A model generated the notes under the pieces. It worked only from the letters and a program-made list of their open reading frames with translations. It had not been told where the DNA came from and did no database searches. A program made the translations under genes and the position numbers. DNA of 64,000 nt. Origin: Alopecurus myosuroides (Eukaryota; Streptophyta; Magnoliopsida; Poales; Poaceae). Of this stretch, positions 11,128-21,764 are shown piece after piece; positions within the stretch are counted from its first letter, which is position 1; every line of letters starts with the position of its first letter. Where the stretch lies: assembly GCA_028641055.1 (NCBI GenBank), contig CM054063.1, forward strand, positions 182,534,756-182,598,755, in the 5' to 3' direction.

Positions 11128-14100
11128 GGCAGGCAGAGAGAGAGGCAGAGAGCAGAGGGAAGCAGCAAAGAAGGCTCTAGAGAGAGAAAGGTTGGCCAAA
11201 TGGAACAAACAACCAATCAGCCAATCAAACAGTGCATCCGCTGCTGAATAATTGACGCGACAGGAGCCACGCCAAACGCCCAAAGCTGGCTGGTGCTCCT
11301 CCTGGAAGCTCAACGTCGGATTAGTGGCTGATACGCTCTGGTCGGTGCTAGTGCGGCAGAAGTTTCCACGCATTTGGTCCAAACACAAGACAAAGCCAAG
11401 CCACCAAAGAGAAGATATCTTTGCTAAGCTATGATGGCTTGGTAGTGCCGAGCTTATCGAAAGAGGGCCCTAGCTAGCTAGCCCCAGTTATTGGTTTGTC
11501 GTGGAATATTTTTGCTCTGATTGTGCGATTATTGAATTCCCCATTTTGTCGAAAGATGAGTCTACACTCTTGGTGTCTCAACACGGTGTTTGGCAAAATA
11601 TCCAGCCCAGAAAAGTGTGGTAAATACCGCTTTTAAAAGGAAGTGAAAGTGAGGCACATGACATTAGCCGCGTTTGAGAAATTGGAGCACCCGAGCTTCA
11701 CTTTCGGCACAATTGTGACCTTACATCATAGTTTTCCCATCGTGCGTATAAGATTTACAAGGAAAGAGATATGCTGGCAACACCCAAGCTGTAGGTGGTA
11801 AAAAAGTCCATTTGAACATAGACCATTCTTACTCACTGGTATATATACAGTGCATAAGAAAATGTTTGCTAGGATCAAAAGCTCTTTCGAAGAACGCGTA
11901 GGATTTGTCAACTATTGAACTTTTTTTTTGGCTTTTAGACAATGCATGGATGTACGTTCTCAATGACAGTTTAGATTGCTTTTGGCATTTATATGATTTA
12001 GTATAATTCCCTTTTTCCAATCTCTTTCGTCTATTTCACTGCTTTGTAACCCGTGTTTTCCTGTTTTCATGGATATTGTTTCCGCATGTTTTACAAGATA
12101 ATTTCATCACAACGCATACTTTAGCTACTACAAACTCAGCCTCAGATCATCACATGATGTCTTCCAATAAATGTTCAGCAGAAAATCAATTCTTACTTAT
12201 GCACTGATATTTTCCGAGACAATTATTGGAGGGGCCTCCAAAGTATCTAAATTATTGTGGGCAGCCCACATCATTCTCAAGCACCAACAGTTAAATTAAT
12301 CTTGTGGGAGAAAAGTTTGCTGATCAAAAGATTTATAGTACTAGTAGCTGTGCCTGGGCAAGGTAGCTGTCCAAAGCTGACGTTAAAACATGAACTGTTT
12401 AGTAGTCTCTGATTGATTGGGGACAGAAGAAGAACCTTAATTGTTTATATTCCTGCATAAGCATTAGAATAAGGTCACTTTATAACGTTGCTTAGTGTGA
12501 ACGAATCAGCCAAAAAAAAATTGCGAAATGTCCCCTGGGATTTGGTCATCAGATAGTTCGATTCGCTCCAGTTTGTTGCACTTTATTGGCAGGTCTTTTT
12601 TCTCGGTACCCTTGACCGAAGACCAGAAAAGATAATTTGTTCGCACGATTCGCAGTGCCAATTTGAAGACCTTTTGAAGAGGGATTCTCTCTCTCTCTCT
12701 TTCTCTCTGTAAACTGAATATCTCACGTGTTCCTTTGGCTCGTTCAAAATCCTACTGGTTTTTCAACTCCAGGAATTTCTTTGCATTGTAGTGCCAAACT
12801 TCGTTTAGCCCGTGCTGAAGAGTACTTGTTAAGCAAAACAGAACAAAGCTCCTCACGATTTCTTGCTTGAGGTTTAAGTGTTTGCCTGTCGTCAAGTTAA
12901 CATCGAAATCAGCAGTATCTGTCCACGCGATGATTCGGCTCCTGTCCTATCCAGCCGGCCTAGCTTGTGGCTACATGGTAGCCTGCATACATGGCGACGC
13001 AACGGTGGACACGTAAGAAAGAAGAGAAGGCGCAGCGTCACTTTGGTCTCGCACTTTACATCAGCCACAGGATTTAGGGATAGCGATGGCCAAGAGCATG
13101 TGCTAGTTTGGTTATGGAATGAGGTAGCCTGAATAAGATCACTAGATTGTTGTAGATCTTGATCGATCTCCCCTCTCCCGGTCGCTTTTATGTAGCATAC
13201 CGTCGTTTCACAAATTTGTCTGTAAACGACAAATTGAAGCTCCATATGGGATAAAATGCAGCGGTCAAGTAATTTACACACAAGTAGTACTGAGGTAAAA
13301 TAGCGTGTGTACACACTGCCTTACCCACGATCCTAGCTTGTGAGTCGTCTTTTAATTAGGAGATCGATCAAACTATAGGTAGTGTTCCGATCACGAGTGC
13401 ATGTCACACACGGTCTGCTGTCTGGTCCGTCATGGTGTGCCTAAGTTCTGTACGCGTGGTCTTCATCAGGCCACCCAGCACGGCGCGGATTGTCTGACTT
13501 AGGCTTCGTGACTTTTTTTTTAAACTTTGGGTCATTGCCAGACGGGACCCACACCTGATGAGACCCACCTGTCGGTTACCCAAAGCCAGGGTGGGTAAGT
13601 CAGAGAATCCCGGCCCCATCGATCAGTGCATCCGATCAGTTCTTTTTACACGCATCGTAAGATAGCAATACCAACTCATAAAAATGCCTACATGATAAGT
13701 AATAATGATGTGAGAGAAGATGACTTAGGCCATCTTCAACAGTTAGAAGATAGCTGTTGGTAAAATTTGCCAAGTATGGTACATGATGATGTCGCATACA
13801 ATAAATAAGGAGAGAGAGCAATGTTGTATGTAACTTAACCAACAGCTCTTGTAAAAGCTCCGAGGTGAAATTGAGAGGATCAGAGGAACCACATTTATTT
13901 CTCCACATTATATTGGACAACTTACATATAATCTATTGGAGAGGTTGTATGATAACTTGTTGGTTGATGATATGGCCACTTTTACCAATAAGTTAACCAA
14001 CAAACTATAGGAGATGCTCTTATATGATATGCAACCAATAAGGTAGCACGCATGCCAAGATATTTTTCTCCTTTGGCCCCACTAAAATGAATATATGATT

Positions 14101-14523
14101 GGCTAGAATGTACTTGTTTACCAACAACACTTCCAACAAACCATTATAATAGTTGTATGACACATTGTTAGCTGATGAGTTGGCTACTCTATCATACGGT
14201 GTATCATACAACCTATTATGGAGGTCCTAAATGATCCGATAATATAACATACTGGGACAGAGCCAGGACCCACCACCTTAAGACAAATTATATAGTAAAA
14301 ACATATGATTAAATGTGTCTTAGGGTCAGGTAATTTAAATCAAAAATTTAAAAATATCTGAAATCACATCTTCATAGACAAGCTGAAGAGTAACTTTGAT
14401 GGATGCCGGGTGCTTTGATGACAAAATGTGAAGAAAGTAGAACATGGCATGGGGCCTAGGTCACCCAAAAGGTAGTTTTCGTGGCAATGGAAAGGTGTTT
14501 TGACAATTTGCACAACATATTTA
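11128..14523. other. Intergenic, no supported gene
   Basis: No frame has protein-like character. The stretch holds a CT microsatellite near 12687-12708. Between about 13725 and 14240 there is AT-rich sequence with repeated short motifs (CCAACAA, GGAGATGCTCT) that looks like decayed MITE material without definable ends. Confidence 0.55.
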
Positions 14524-14722
14524 GGGTCCTTTGATTCAAAGGAATGGCATAGAAATTTTGTAGGATTGGTTCCTATAGAAAACTTTCCTATATAATTTGT
14601 TTGATTCATAGGATTATATCATATATGAATAATTTCCGTAGAAATCTTGTAGTGTAAATCCTATAGGAAAATAACATGAGGTCCAACCTCATGGAAAATT
14701 TCCTTCACCACAATCAAAGGAA
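14524..14722. mobile_element. Tourist-like MITE, right end decayed
   Basis: TTA followed by GGGTCCTTTGATTC at the left matches the MITE end seen at 8406. Near 14711-14722, CAATCAAAGGAA is the probable diverged right end. The interior is AT-rich and non-coding. Confidence 0.45.
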
Positions 14723-15021
14723 TCTCTCTTCTCATAGGATTCAATTAGACATGTCATGTCAATCATATAGTATTCGTGTGGTTTTCTTCTTCACAAACCA
14801 TGCAGTTTTTTATATTGCATTTGTTACCTACATGTACGGTTTTTAATGCTCCCGTCGTCTTAACATAAGTGAATAAAATGGAGATATTTAGTTTTGAAAT
14901 CTACTTATAGGTTTGTCTTATGTAAAGTTGCATAGTACATTTTATCACAGGAGGAATTGAAAGTGCACCATGCCTCCTTACTCCCTCTGGTTCCGTTTAA
15001 AACGTCCTCGGTAATCACTAA

Positions 15022-15284
15022 GTCTGCTCATAGTGGGAGTAACTAAGCTAATAACATGCATGCCACATAGGCAAAAAATCTGACGTGACAAGTAATAAAT
15101 GAATAAAGAGAGTGGTGTGGTAACTACGTATGTTACTGAAACATCACACATTCCAAAGCAATATGAGTCTATAAGCTAATAAATATGACACCACATATTT
15201 GTTACTACCCACTATGAAGGTAGTAACATAGTCATGTGTTGCGTGTATGTTGCTAGCTTATGTTACTCACCACTATGAGCAGGC
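15022..15284. mobile_element. MITE with CTGCTCATAGTGG inverted ends
   Basis: The left end GTCTGCTCATAGTGGGAGTAAC and the right end GTTACTCACCACTATGAGCAGGC are near-perfect inverted complements over about 22 bases. TAA flanks both sides (15019-15021 and 15285-15287), which would fit a 3-base PIF/Harbinger duplication. The element is 263 bases long and has no coding capacity. Confidence 0.7.
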
Positions 15285-15714
15285 TAAAAGAGGACAAGCC
15301 TTCTGGAAGGTAACTCCGCGCGCGTTGTGGGTGCGACAAGTGTCGTCTTCTCCTTTCTCCTAGCCTCCACAGGGTGCTTGTATGCGTGACAAGTGTCACT
15401 ACCAGAGAGTTTTAGTGGGTTTTCCCTTTCCCACGCGCGGACGGGAGGATGGATGTGCACACATTTATTTCGATGATTCGTTTCTTCAAAATGAAATATC
15501 CCGCGAACCTTTTTTCGAAATTAGAAACCGTTTTCATATTTGAGATCCGCGCATTAAGATCTTGAAAACTAGATCTCGTGTTGATATGTTTCAAGAAACT
15601 TTTTTCATACACTCAGAATCAACATGGATATACACCCAGTTACACACAGATTATACGCTCAGGTGTAGTGAACGAAATACATCCCAAGTGCGGTGCTGAC
15701 GTACACCACGTGCA

Positions 15715-15875
15715 ACAGGGGTGTACGTCCAGACGGCTGTACACCTAGATGCATGCGGATGTACATCCAGGCGCCTGTACACAACCGACGTACACCCAGA
15801 CGATTGTACAACCAGTGAAGAGCCGGCGTACACCCAGGCGGATGTACGCCCAGACGGATGTACACCCAGCTACAC
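15715..15875. repeat. Tandem GTACACCCAGACGGAT-type repeats
   Basis: Units of about 15-25 bases built on (G)TACACCCAGACGGATGTAC recur about eight times with variation. Because the unit is partly palindromic (GTAC, TGTACA), similar words appear on both strands. It lies inside the foldback element. Confidence 0.7.
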
Positions 15876-15884
15876 CATGTGTAT

Positions 15885-16090
15885 ATTAGAACAATGTTTA
15901 TATACTTTCAGTAGCAATTTTTTTATACTTTCACATACAACGTGTATACTTTCGGAACAGTGTTTGTATACTTTCAATAGCAATTTTTTTATTCCTTCAC
16001 ATACATGTATACTTTCAGACACAATGTGTGTATACTTTCAGTAACAACTTTTTTATACTTTTCAGATACAACACATGTGTACTTTTTAGA
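15885..16090. repeat. Tandem TATACTTTCA repeats
   Basis: A unit near GTATACTTTCAGTAGCAATT followed by a T-run and TATACTTTCACATAC is repeated three to four times. It lies next to the previous repeat inside the same element. Confidence 0.65.
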
Positions 16091-16505
16091 TGAAGTGCCG
16101 TTGGCGTTTTGTGCGAGGGCGAAGCCGAGCGGTAGTACGAGGCGTAGCACGCACTACGACCAATGCACGCTTCGACCAATACGCACAACGACCTATCTAC
16201 CCCTTCAAGATCTTTATAAATGGTTATCGAGGCGAAGCCGAACCGTAAAAAAATATCGAGGCAAAGCCAAACATCGTGCTACTGCGTATACATGGTGTAC
16301 ACACACGCGCGTTCTACCGAAAGTACAAAGTATAAACCACAGGATGTACAAAATCGAAAAAAAAAGTTTCTCGAAATCTATTAACATGGGATCTAGTTTT
16401 GAAGATCTTGACGCGAGGAGCTCAAATATGAAAACGGTTCATAATTTCGAATTACGGTTCTGAAGATATTTCATTTTGAAAAAATAAATCTAAAAACAAA
16501 TGCCA

Positions 16506-17429
16506 CTCACTCTGTTCGGTTCCTCGCGTACGAGCCCGCCACGAGGCGCTCTCGTGTGAGCTATTTTTTCCTTCTGTTTTCTTCGGACAGGGAAGTCTTT
16601 TTCTAATCGCACCCAGGTCCTCTTCTAAAAACATGCAATTTCGATAAAGGCACATTAGATTAATTAAGCCAGTGCATATATGCCATAAACAAAATTGTCT
16701 AGTGCATGGGCGTCTTAACATTCATTGACCCCAAATCAGCTGCCCGCTTAGCGCATGTTGCTCCTCCTAAGGGCATGTATATGGTAGGGAAGACACGTCT
16801 TCTCTTAGCTATTCATGTCATCTGAAAGAGTCGAAACATAAAAGTTGTACAATGTATTATCTCTTATTTTCATCCCTAACAATTAATGAGAATTAATTAT
16901 ATTTTAGTAGGAAATTATTTTTCTAAGAGAAGACATATTGTACAACGGAGAAATTAGTTTTCTCTTATCTATAATATCTAAATAGGAGTTGTACATAATC
17001 GGCAAGTTCGTGCATCGGTCTGCAAAACCATCCGACTCATACTTGCATATTTTTATAAACTGTTTCTTTTAAGTTGAGCGATGGACCCGTGTTTGAACGC
17101 GATATCTCCCGCGGTACACCCTGTTCTTCGTAAGATGAAAATTATCGAGTTGTCCAACTTGTTCCGGAGGTTCTGCTAGGAAGCTGTAAAAACTGAAGAC
17201 GGCGTGCGAACGTGACATGCACACGATTTCGAGAACTGGAATGCAGTTGTAATTCCACGTGATTTCGAAGTCCTAAGCTTGAATGCAGCTCGTAATTTCG
17301 AAATACGGATCGGCCGGAATGATACAATAAATCCAATCCCCGGCTTCTTAGTTTCCTTCATCGATCTTATCCGGCCCTCTTCTTCCTCACACACACACCC
17401 ACTCTCTGCAACTCGCACTACCCATAGCC
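16506..17429. other. Non-coding spacer
   Basis: No supported gene. The last 90 bases before 17430 are rich in C, T and CA repeats and could be a leader for the ORF that follows. Confidence 0.5.
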
Positions 17430-17945
17430 ATGAACAACACCAGTTTTAGTGGCGAGTCCAGCGGGGAAGATTTTCCACATCCCTCCCCCGATCATTCGAT
17501 CGGGCCACTGACGCCAAGCTTTGCTTCGACAATGGACCCTCTTTGGGTATATTTCCATGAAGGAACGCCGCCGCCGCCGACGCCCTCATTCGAGACTAGC
17601 TCGGGGGAGGAGGAGGAGGAGGAAGAAGAGGAGGAGGAGGAGGCCGTGGCCGGCCACGTCGCTGCTGCGGAGGCCGTGGCACCAGTTACCGCAACCGATG
17701 TCGTGGGCATTGCCGTCGACACCGTCGTGGGCGCCGAGCAGGGCGTGGCCCACGTTGCTGTCGCGGAGGAGGTCCTTGGCCCCATCGATGCCGCCGTGGT
17801 GCCGAGGAGAAGGACAAGGCCTTCGTCTCCGCCGCCGACGGGAAGACCAGCTCCACGAGTGAGGCCTCCGCCACCGACAGGAAGGCGACAACCCTCCGCA
17901 GGCGTTGTAGCGAAGACGGTGGTGCGGAGGAGGGTCCGACAATAA
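17430..17945 (+). CDS. Acidic and proline/arginine-rich hypothetical ORF
   Basis: This is a 171-residue frame starting MNNTSFSGESSGEDF. A glutamate run at about residues 60-71 comes from a GAG/GAA tract at 17607-17642. An Ala/Val-rich middle follows (about 72-125), then a basic PRRRTRPSSPPPTGR-type tail. No known domain is visible. A C/T-rich leader with CA repeats precedes the ATG, and AATGAAAA near 18041 could be a poly(A) signal. High GC keeps several other frames open across the same stretch, so it may not be a real gene. It lies 324 bases left of the CACTA-type element and shares no visible feature with it. Confidence 0.3.
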   Translation: MNNTSFSGESSGEDFPHPSPDHSIGPLTPSFASTMDPLWVYFHEGTPPPPTPSFETSSGEEEEEEEEEEEEAVAGHVAAAEAVAPVTATDVVGIAVDTVVGAEQGVAHVAVAEEVLGPIDAAVVPRRRTRPSSPPPTGRPAPRVRPPPPTGRRQPSAGVVAKTVVRRRVRQ

Positions 17946-18900
17946 GAGATCAGCATCAGAGTAGGATCAGTAGTACGTAGCTAGTGCTACCTAGCTAGCT
18001 AGTGCGTAGATCATATTTTGTAATGTTGATCTTAAATAATCAATGAAAATTAGATCTCCGTCCGTTTCTTTTCGTAAATTGTGTATTTATATTGTTATTG
18101 GAGTCGACCTAAATTTTCATCAATCGGCAAACAAACTGCAGATATATTTTCACCATTAAGCATGAAATGTCTTGTTAACAAACTTATATTTAACTACCTA
18201 GCTAGAATAGTCTTGTAAGAATACATACATTAGAACAAGTCTCGCACAAATATAACTTAACAAAATACCACCGGTAGAAAATAGGCCTCTAGTCCCGGTT
18301 CGCCAGGGCCAGTAGTCCCGGCCGCGCAATCGGAACTAGCAATGCGCGACTAAACACCCCACTCTATAGTCGCGTCGACTGCGAACCGGGACTAAAGGTC
18401 CGTCCACGTGGGCGGGTGGCGGAGCCGGGAGGCGGAGGACATTTAGTCCCGGTTGGCCACATGAACCGGGACTAGATTTATTTTGTAATTTTTTTAATTC
18501 ATTTGGTTTCTAATTATTTTTCTCACCTTTTTTTGACTCCCTTTTTTTCACTCCCTTTTTTTTCAGAATTTGTATTATTTGCTTAGTGTCTAACTACAAT
18601 TATCTCTAGTCAAATTACTTACTCATGGTCAAACTTCCCGCTCGGTCACCCATCCTCCCACTACTCTAGCACTAGCACGCTTAACTTCTGAATTCCATCC
18701 CGTCCCTCATCCAAGTGTTTCGCACGTATGTATGTGATACTAGTATCATATCAATCCTATTAACATGTTGGTCGATGCCACATTTCTTTATTGTCTGAAT
18801 TTCAAATAAATCTTTTAATAAACAAAAGTAATGATGTAATTAATTATTTTGAATAAATAAATAAACTTTAACTTTTAATTTGTATTATTTCTAAAAATAC

Positions 18901-19250
18901 AAATAATATATCAAAAATTATGAAAAATAGAACTAATTCATTTTAAAATCTTAAAAATACAAATAATATATCAAAAATGAAGAACAATAAGACTAATTCA
19001 TTTTAAAATCTTAATAATACAAATAATATATCAAAAAATTAAGAAAATAGAACTAATTCATTTTAAAATCTTAAAAATACAAATAATATATCAAAAATGA
19101 AGAACAATAATACTAATTCATTTTAAAATCTTAATAATACAAATAATATATCAAAAAATTAAGAACAATAATACTAATTTATTTTAAAATCTTAATAATA
19201 CAAATAATATATCAAAAAATTAAGAACAATAATACTAATTCATTTTAATA
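18901..19250. repeat. 60-base AT-rich tandem repeat, about 6 copies
   Basis: A unit beginning AAATAATATATCAAAAA and containing CTAATTCATTTTAAAATCTT repeats with a 60-base period at 18901, 18961, 19021, 19081 and 19141, then with a 61-base step. Alternate units share variants (AAAAATAC versus AATAATAC), which suggests expansion by a two-unit block. Confidence 0.9.
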
Positions 19251-19276
19251 CTGGATGAACAGATATATAGAAACTG

Positions 19277-19468
19277 TAGTTTTTCTGTTTTGTTTTCTTG
19301 ATGTGTTTTTGTTTGTTTTCTTGATGTGTTTTTGTTTTTGCTTGTTTGTTTTCTTGATGTGTTTTTGTTTGTTTTCTTGATGTGTTTTTGTTTTTGCTTG
19401 TTTGTTTTCTTGATGTGTTTTTGTTTGTTTTCTTGATGTGTTTTTGTTTGTTTTCTTGATGTGTTTTT
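19277..19468. repeat. TTTTCTTGATGTGTTTTTG minisatellite
   Basis: The core TTTTCTTGATGTGTTTTTG recurs about eight times with spacers of TTTG or TTTTTGCTTGTTTG. On the other strand it opens a meaningless K/Q/T-rich frame. Confidence 0.9.
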
Positions 19469-19617
19469 GCTAGGAATTAATATAGAATACAACACAATCA
19501 CACATTCATAACATAGTCTTACGATCACACATAACACACAAACATAAGTCAATACTAATAAGATATCCATTACATATATATACTAAGATACCCATTACAT
19601 GCATATATATCGAACGC

Positions 19618-20325
19618 CTACATCTGTGACTCCGCCGAGTAGATGCGGAACAACTCGTAGGAGACATATGCATCTATGGCTGCATACTTGACGTTCGTCA
19701 TGTCCAGTGGGGTCTTCTCCCAATAGAAGTGATTGCTTCGGGGGAAACCAGACTTCATGGATTCGTAGCCCTCGTGGATGAGGGCAGTTGCCATGCGAGC
19801 CATCCCGGTCTTTGGCCCGTTCAATTGGATAAGATCCTGAAGATCAATGTAGTGATCTTCAGGTATCACAATACCCAAGCGCCTCAACTTCGGACGGTCT
19901 TGCGTAATGTCAACGCTGCAAAAGTCATATCCCTTGTTGACAAGAAAATCAACAAGGGCCGGAGAATGCTTCGAACTACTGCAACAACAAAAATATCAAT
20001 GTGTTAGATATGTTGCAACACATGTATTCTTCACATGCAACAAACAAATCGAAGATGCATGCAAGATTGGACGTGTGCGTTACCTTGACCATTGGAAGAT
20101 CAAAACCGACTCCTTGTACGCAATCTGGATGACGGCAACATCCCGTTGATCCGCCGTATATTCCAGATCAAGCCCGAAGAACCGGTGTTCATCGGGAGAG
20201 GAGGAGTAGAGATTGGTCAAATAACCAAGAGCACCGGCCAGCCGATCGCAACTGTTGGTGTAGCACACGTTCAGAAGCTTGCCGCATGGTGTCGGACCAC
20301 TGTATGTCTCCCAAACTTCAGCCAT
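19618..20325 (-). CDS. DEDDy 3'-5' exonuclease domain protein, 2 exons, inside the CACTA element
   Basis: Exon 1 is 20325-20084 (ATG at 20325, donor AAG|GTAACG). Exon 2 is 19978-19618 (acceptor TTGCAG). Phases match and the product is 200 residues with a normal stop. It has the layout of plant WRN-exonuclease/RNase D-like proteins. Motif I is FFGLDLEY (about residue 50, catalytic D and E). The middle region GYDFCSVDITQD (about 99) replaces the usual glycine-rich motif II. Motif III is YAAIDAYVSYELF (about 185, Tyr and Asp of the DEDDy type). Family members trim 3' ends of DNA or RNA; the substrate here is unknown. The whole gene lies between the TIRs of the CACTA-type element, with subterminal repeats starting about 150 bases upstream of the ATG. 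That fits a captured gene fragment that kept its intron. Expression is not shown. A decayed relative lies at 21765-22758. Confidence 0.72.
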
Positions 20326-20756
20326 GGTGGTGTGCTTGGAGAAGATCGAAGAGATGGAAGACACAGAGAAGAGAGGAGGAAGAAACAGAGAGACTCCGAC
20401 GCGCACTGTGTGGAATGGCGCCCTTCTGCCTCGCTCGCGAAATAAAAACCGCCGCGCGGGAGGCGAGAAGTTTGATCTTTAGTCCCGGTTGGCCACGCCA
20501 ACCGGGACTAAAGGACCAATAGTCCCGGGCGGCCAGGTCAACCGGAATTAATGCCCTCCACGCGCCTCAACGCGCTTCCCAACCCGCGACGTATGACCTT
20601 CTGTCGCGGGTCTCCTCCCGACCCGGGACTAAAGACTCATTAGTCACGGTGCGCAACGTTTGGGGACTGATGGGGGCGTATGGAAGGCCTTTTTTCTACC
20701 AGTGTACAACTTTCTGAAGTAATAAAAAAAGGCGAGTACTCCGTCTCCGACATTGA

Positions 20757-21330
20757 TCAGTGCTTCAGAACCTGAACTGCTGGTGCTCCTTCGTGGCCGG
20801 CCTTCTTAAAGATAAGCTTGATGTACAACGGCTTCACCTGTATCCTAATGGCGAAGATATCATGACGGAAAATGTGTGTGAATGTGCAGAATTCGGGGCA
20901 GTTCTCAGTGAACTTGATATTCGATTTTTTGATGTCATATCTTTTGATAACTTGGATGTTCCTCAAGCATAGAATGGAAAATGACATCTAAATAATGCAG
21001 GAATTTGCTATCGAATTATGTGTCCGTACAGACTGACCTTGAAGTCGGACGTTCTGGTAGGGGCGAGGGAAAAACCCAGTGTTTGTTGCTCGTCGACGGG
21101 CGCCAGAGAGAAGTCGTGCACCGGCAACAAATACTTGAAGAGGGGATGGTCCGCCTCCTCTGCTTATCCTCCCTTGCCGTCGGAGACGGAGAAGGCGATG
21201 GCGACGGGAATCCTCTACGCTCCTCTGCTACTCTGTTCCTAGGTTTTTTTTCTGATCTTGTACTGGGGACTTGTTTGACCGGTCGGATAGGTGGAGAAGG
21301 AGGTAAAGTGGCGTTCGACGGTGTGCTTTA
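20757..21330 (-). pseudogene. Unrecognised coding-like remnant
   Basis: On the minus strand, protein-like segments appear at about 21210-21040 (around DHPLFKYLLPVHDFSLAP) and 20980-20757 (around KKSNIKFTENCPEF, ending at a stop at 20757). The first has an internal stop and ends at a possible splice donor (AAG|GTCAGT near 21044). I recognise no domain. It lies between the CACTA element and the decayed exonuclease copy, and may be a gene remnant or chance. Confidence 0.25.
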
Positions 21331-21764
21331 GAAATTTTGGTTTGCATGTTTAATTCGATGGGACGGGCTCTGACGCTCCGCGACATGTCGTTGATGGCAT
21401 AGCCCCAATTTGTCGTCGCGACAGGGACAGTACGCTGTGAGCAATAGATGGTGTAGCCCCAATTTACGAGACTATAATGCTGGGGTACGCCGTTGTGTGG
21501 CCCTCTGCTCGATGGAATCCAAGAAGATTTCATTTCTTTACTATAGTAAGTCTAAAGCTCACCGGATATACATAAATTGAACGACAAAAAAGTGCAACTA
21601 AACAGCTGTAATTTACGATAACACAAGAGGATCATATATAGTGCTTAATTACACATAAACTTGATCACACGAATATAGCCATATATATACAAACTTAACT
21701 AAAAAACACTCAAACCTAGCTAAGATCATGCTGCATCATGATTAACACGAATTTATCACACCTC

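Larger units (their letters stand above)
15460..16505. mobile_element. Foldback / Mutator-like element with long inverted arms
   Basis: A left arm around 15487-15604 and a right arm around 16361-16478 are inverted complements over about 115 bases. They share blocks such as TTCAAAATGAAATATC, CCGTTTTCATATTTGAG and AAAACTAGAT. Weaker similarity extends outward, so the true ends are uncertain. The interior holds two families of tandem repeats and no transposase. Long arms plus a non-coding interior suggest a non-autonomous Mutator-like or foldback element. Confidence 0.6.
18269..20704. mobile_element. Complete CACTA-type transposon carrying an exonuclease gene
   Basis: The left end is CACCGGTAGAAAATAGGCCT. 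The right end, read inverted, is CACTGGTAGAAAAAAGGCCT. A perfect 3-base duplication TAC flanks both ends (18266-18268 and 20705-20707), as expected for the CACTA superfamily. The subterminal regions hold several copies of TAGTCCCGGTT and AACCGGGACTA in both orientations, which are typical transposase-binding clusters. No transposase is present, so the element is non-autonomous. The interior holds a 60-base tandem repeat, a T-rich minisatellite and a two-exon exonuclease gene on the minus strand. Length is 2436 bases. Confidence 0.85.

Noticed and set aside
15715..16090. Possible CRISPR-like array
   Set aside because: The unit length and spacing vary, repeats are imperfect, there are no cas genes and the DNA is plant nuclear.
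15651..16463. Frames of 60-150 codons rich in Tyr, Thr and Cys
   Set aside because: They come from tandem repeats inside the foldback element; no protein family is visible.
19235..19570. A 111-codon K/Q/T-rich minus-strand frame
   Set aside because: It is a translation of the TTTTCTTGATGTG minisatellite.
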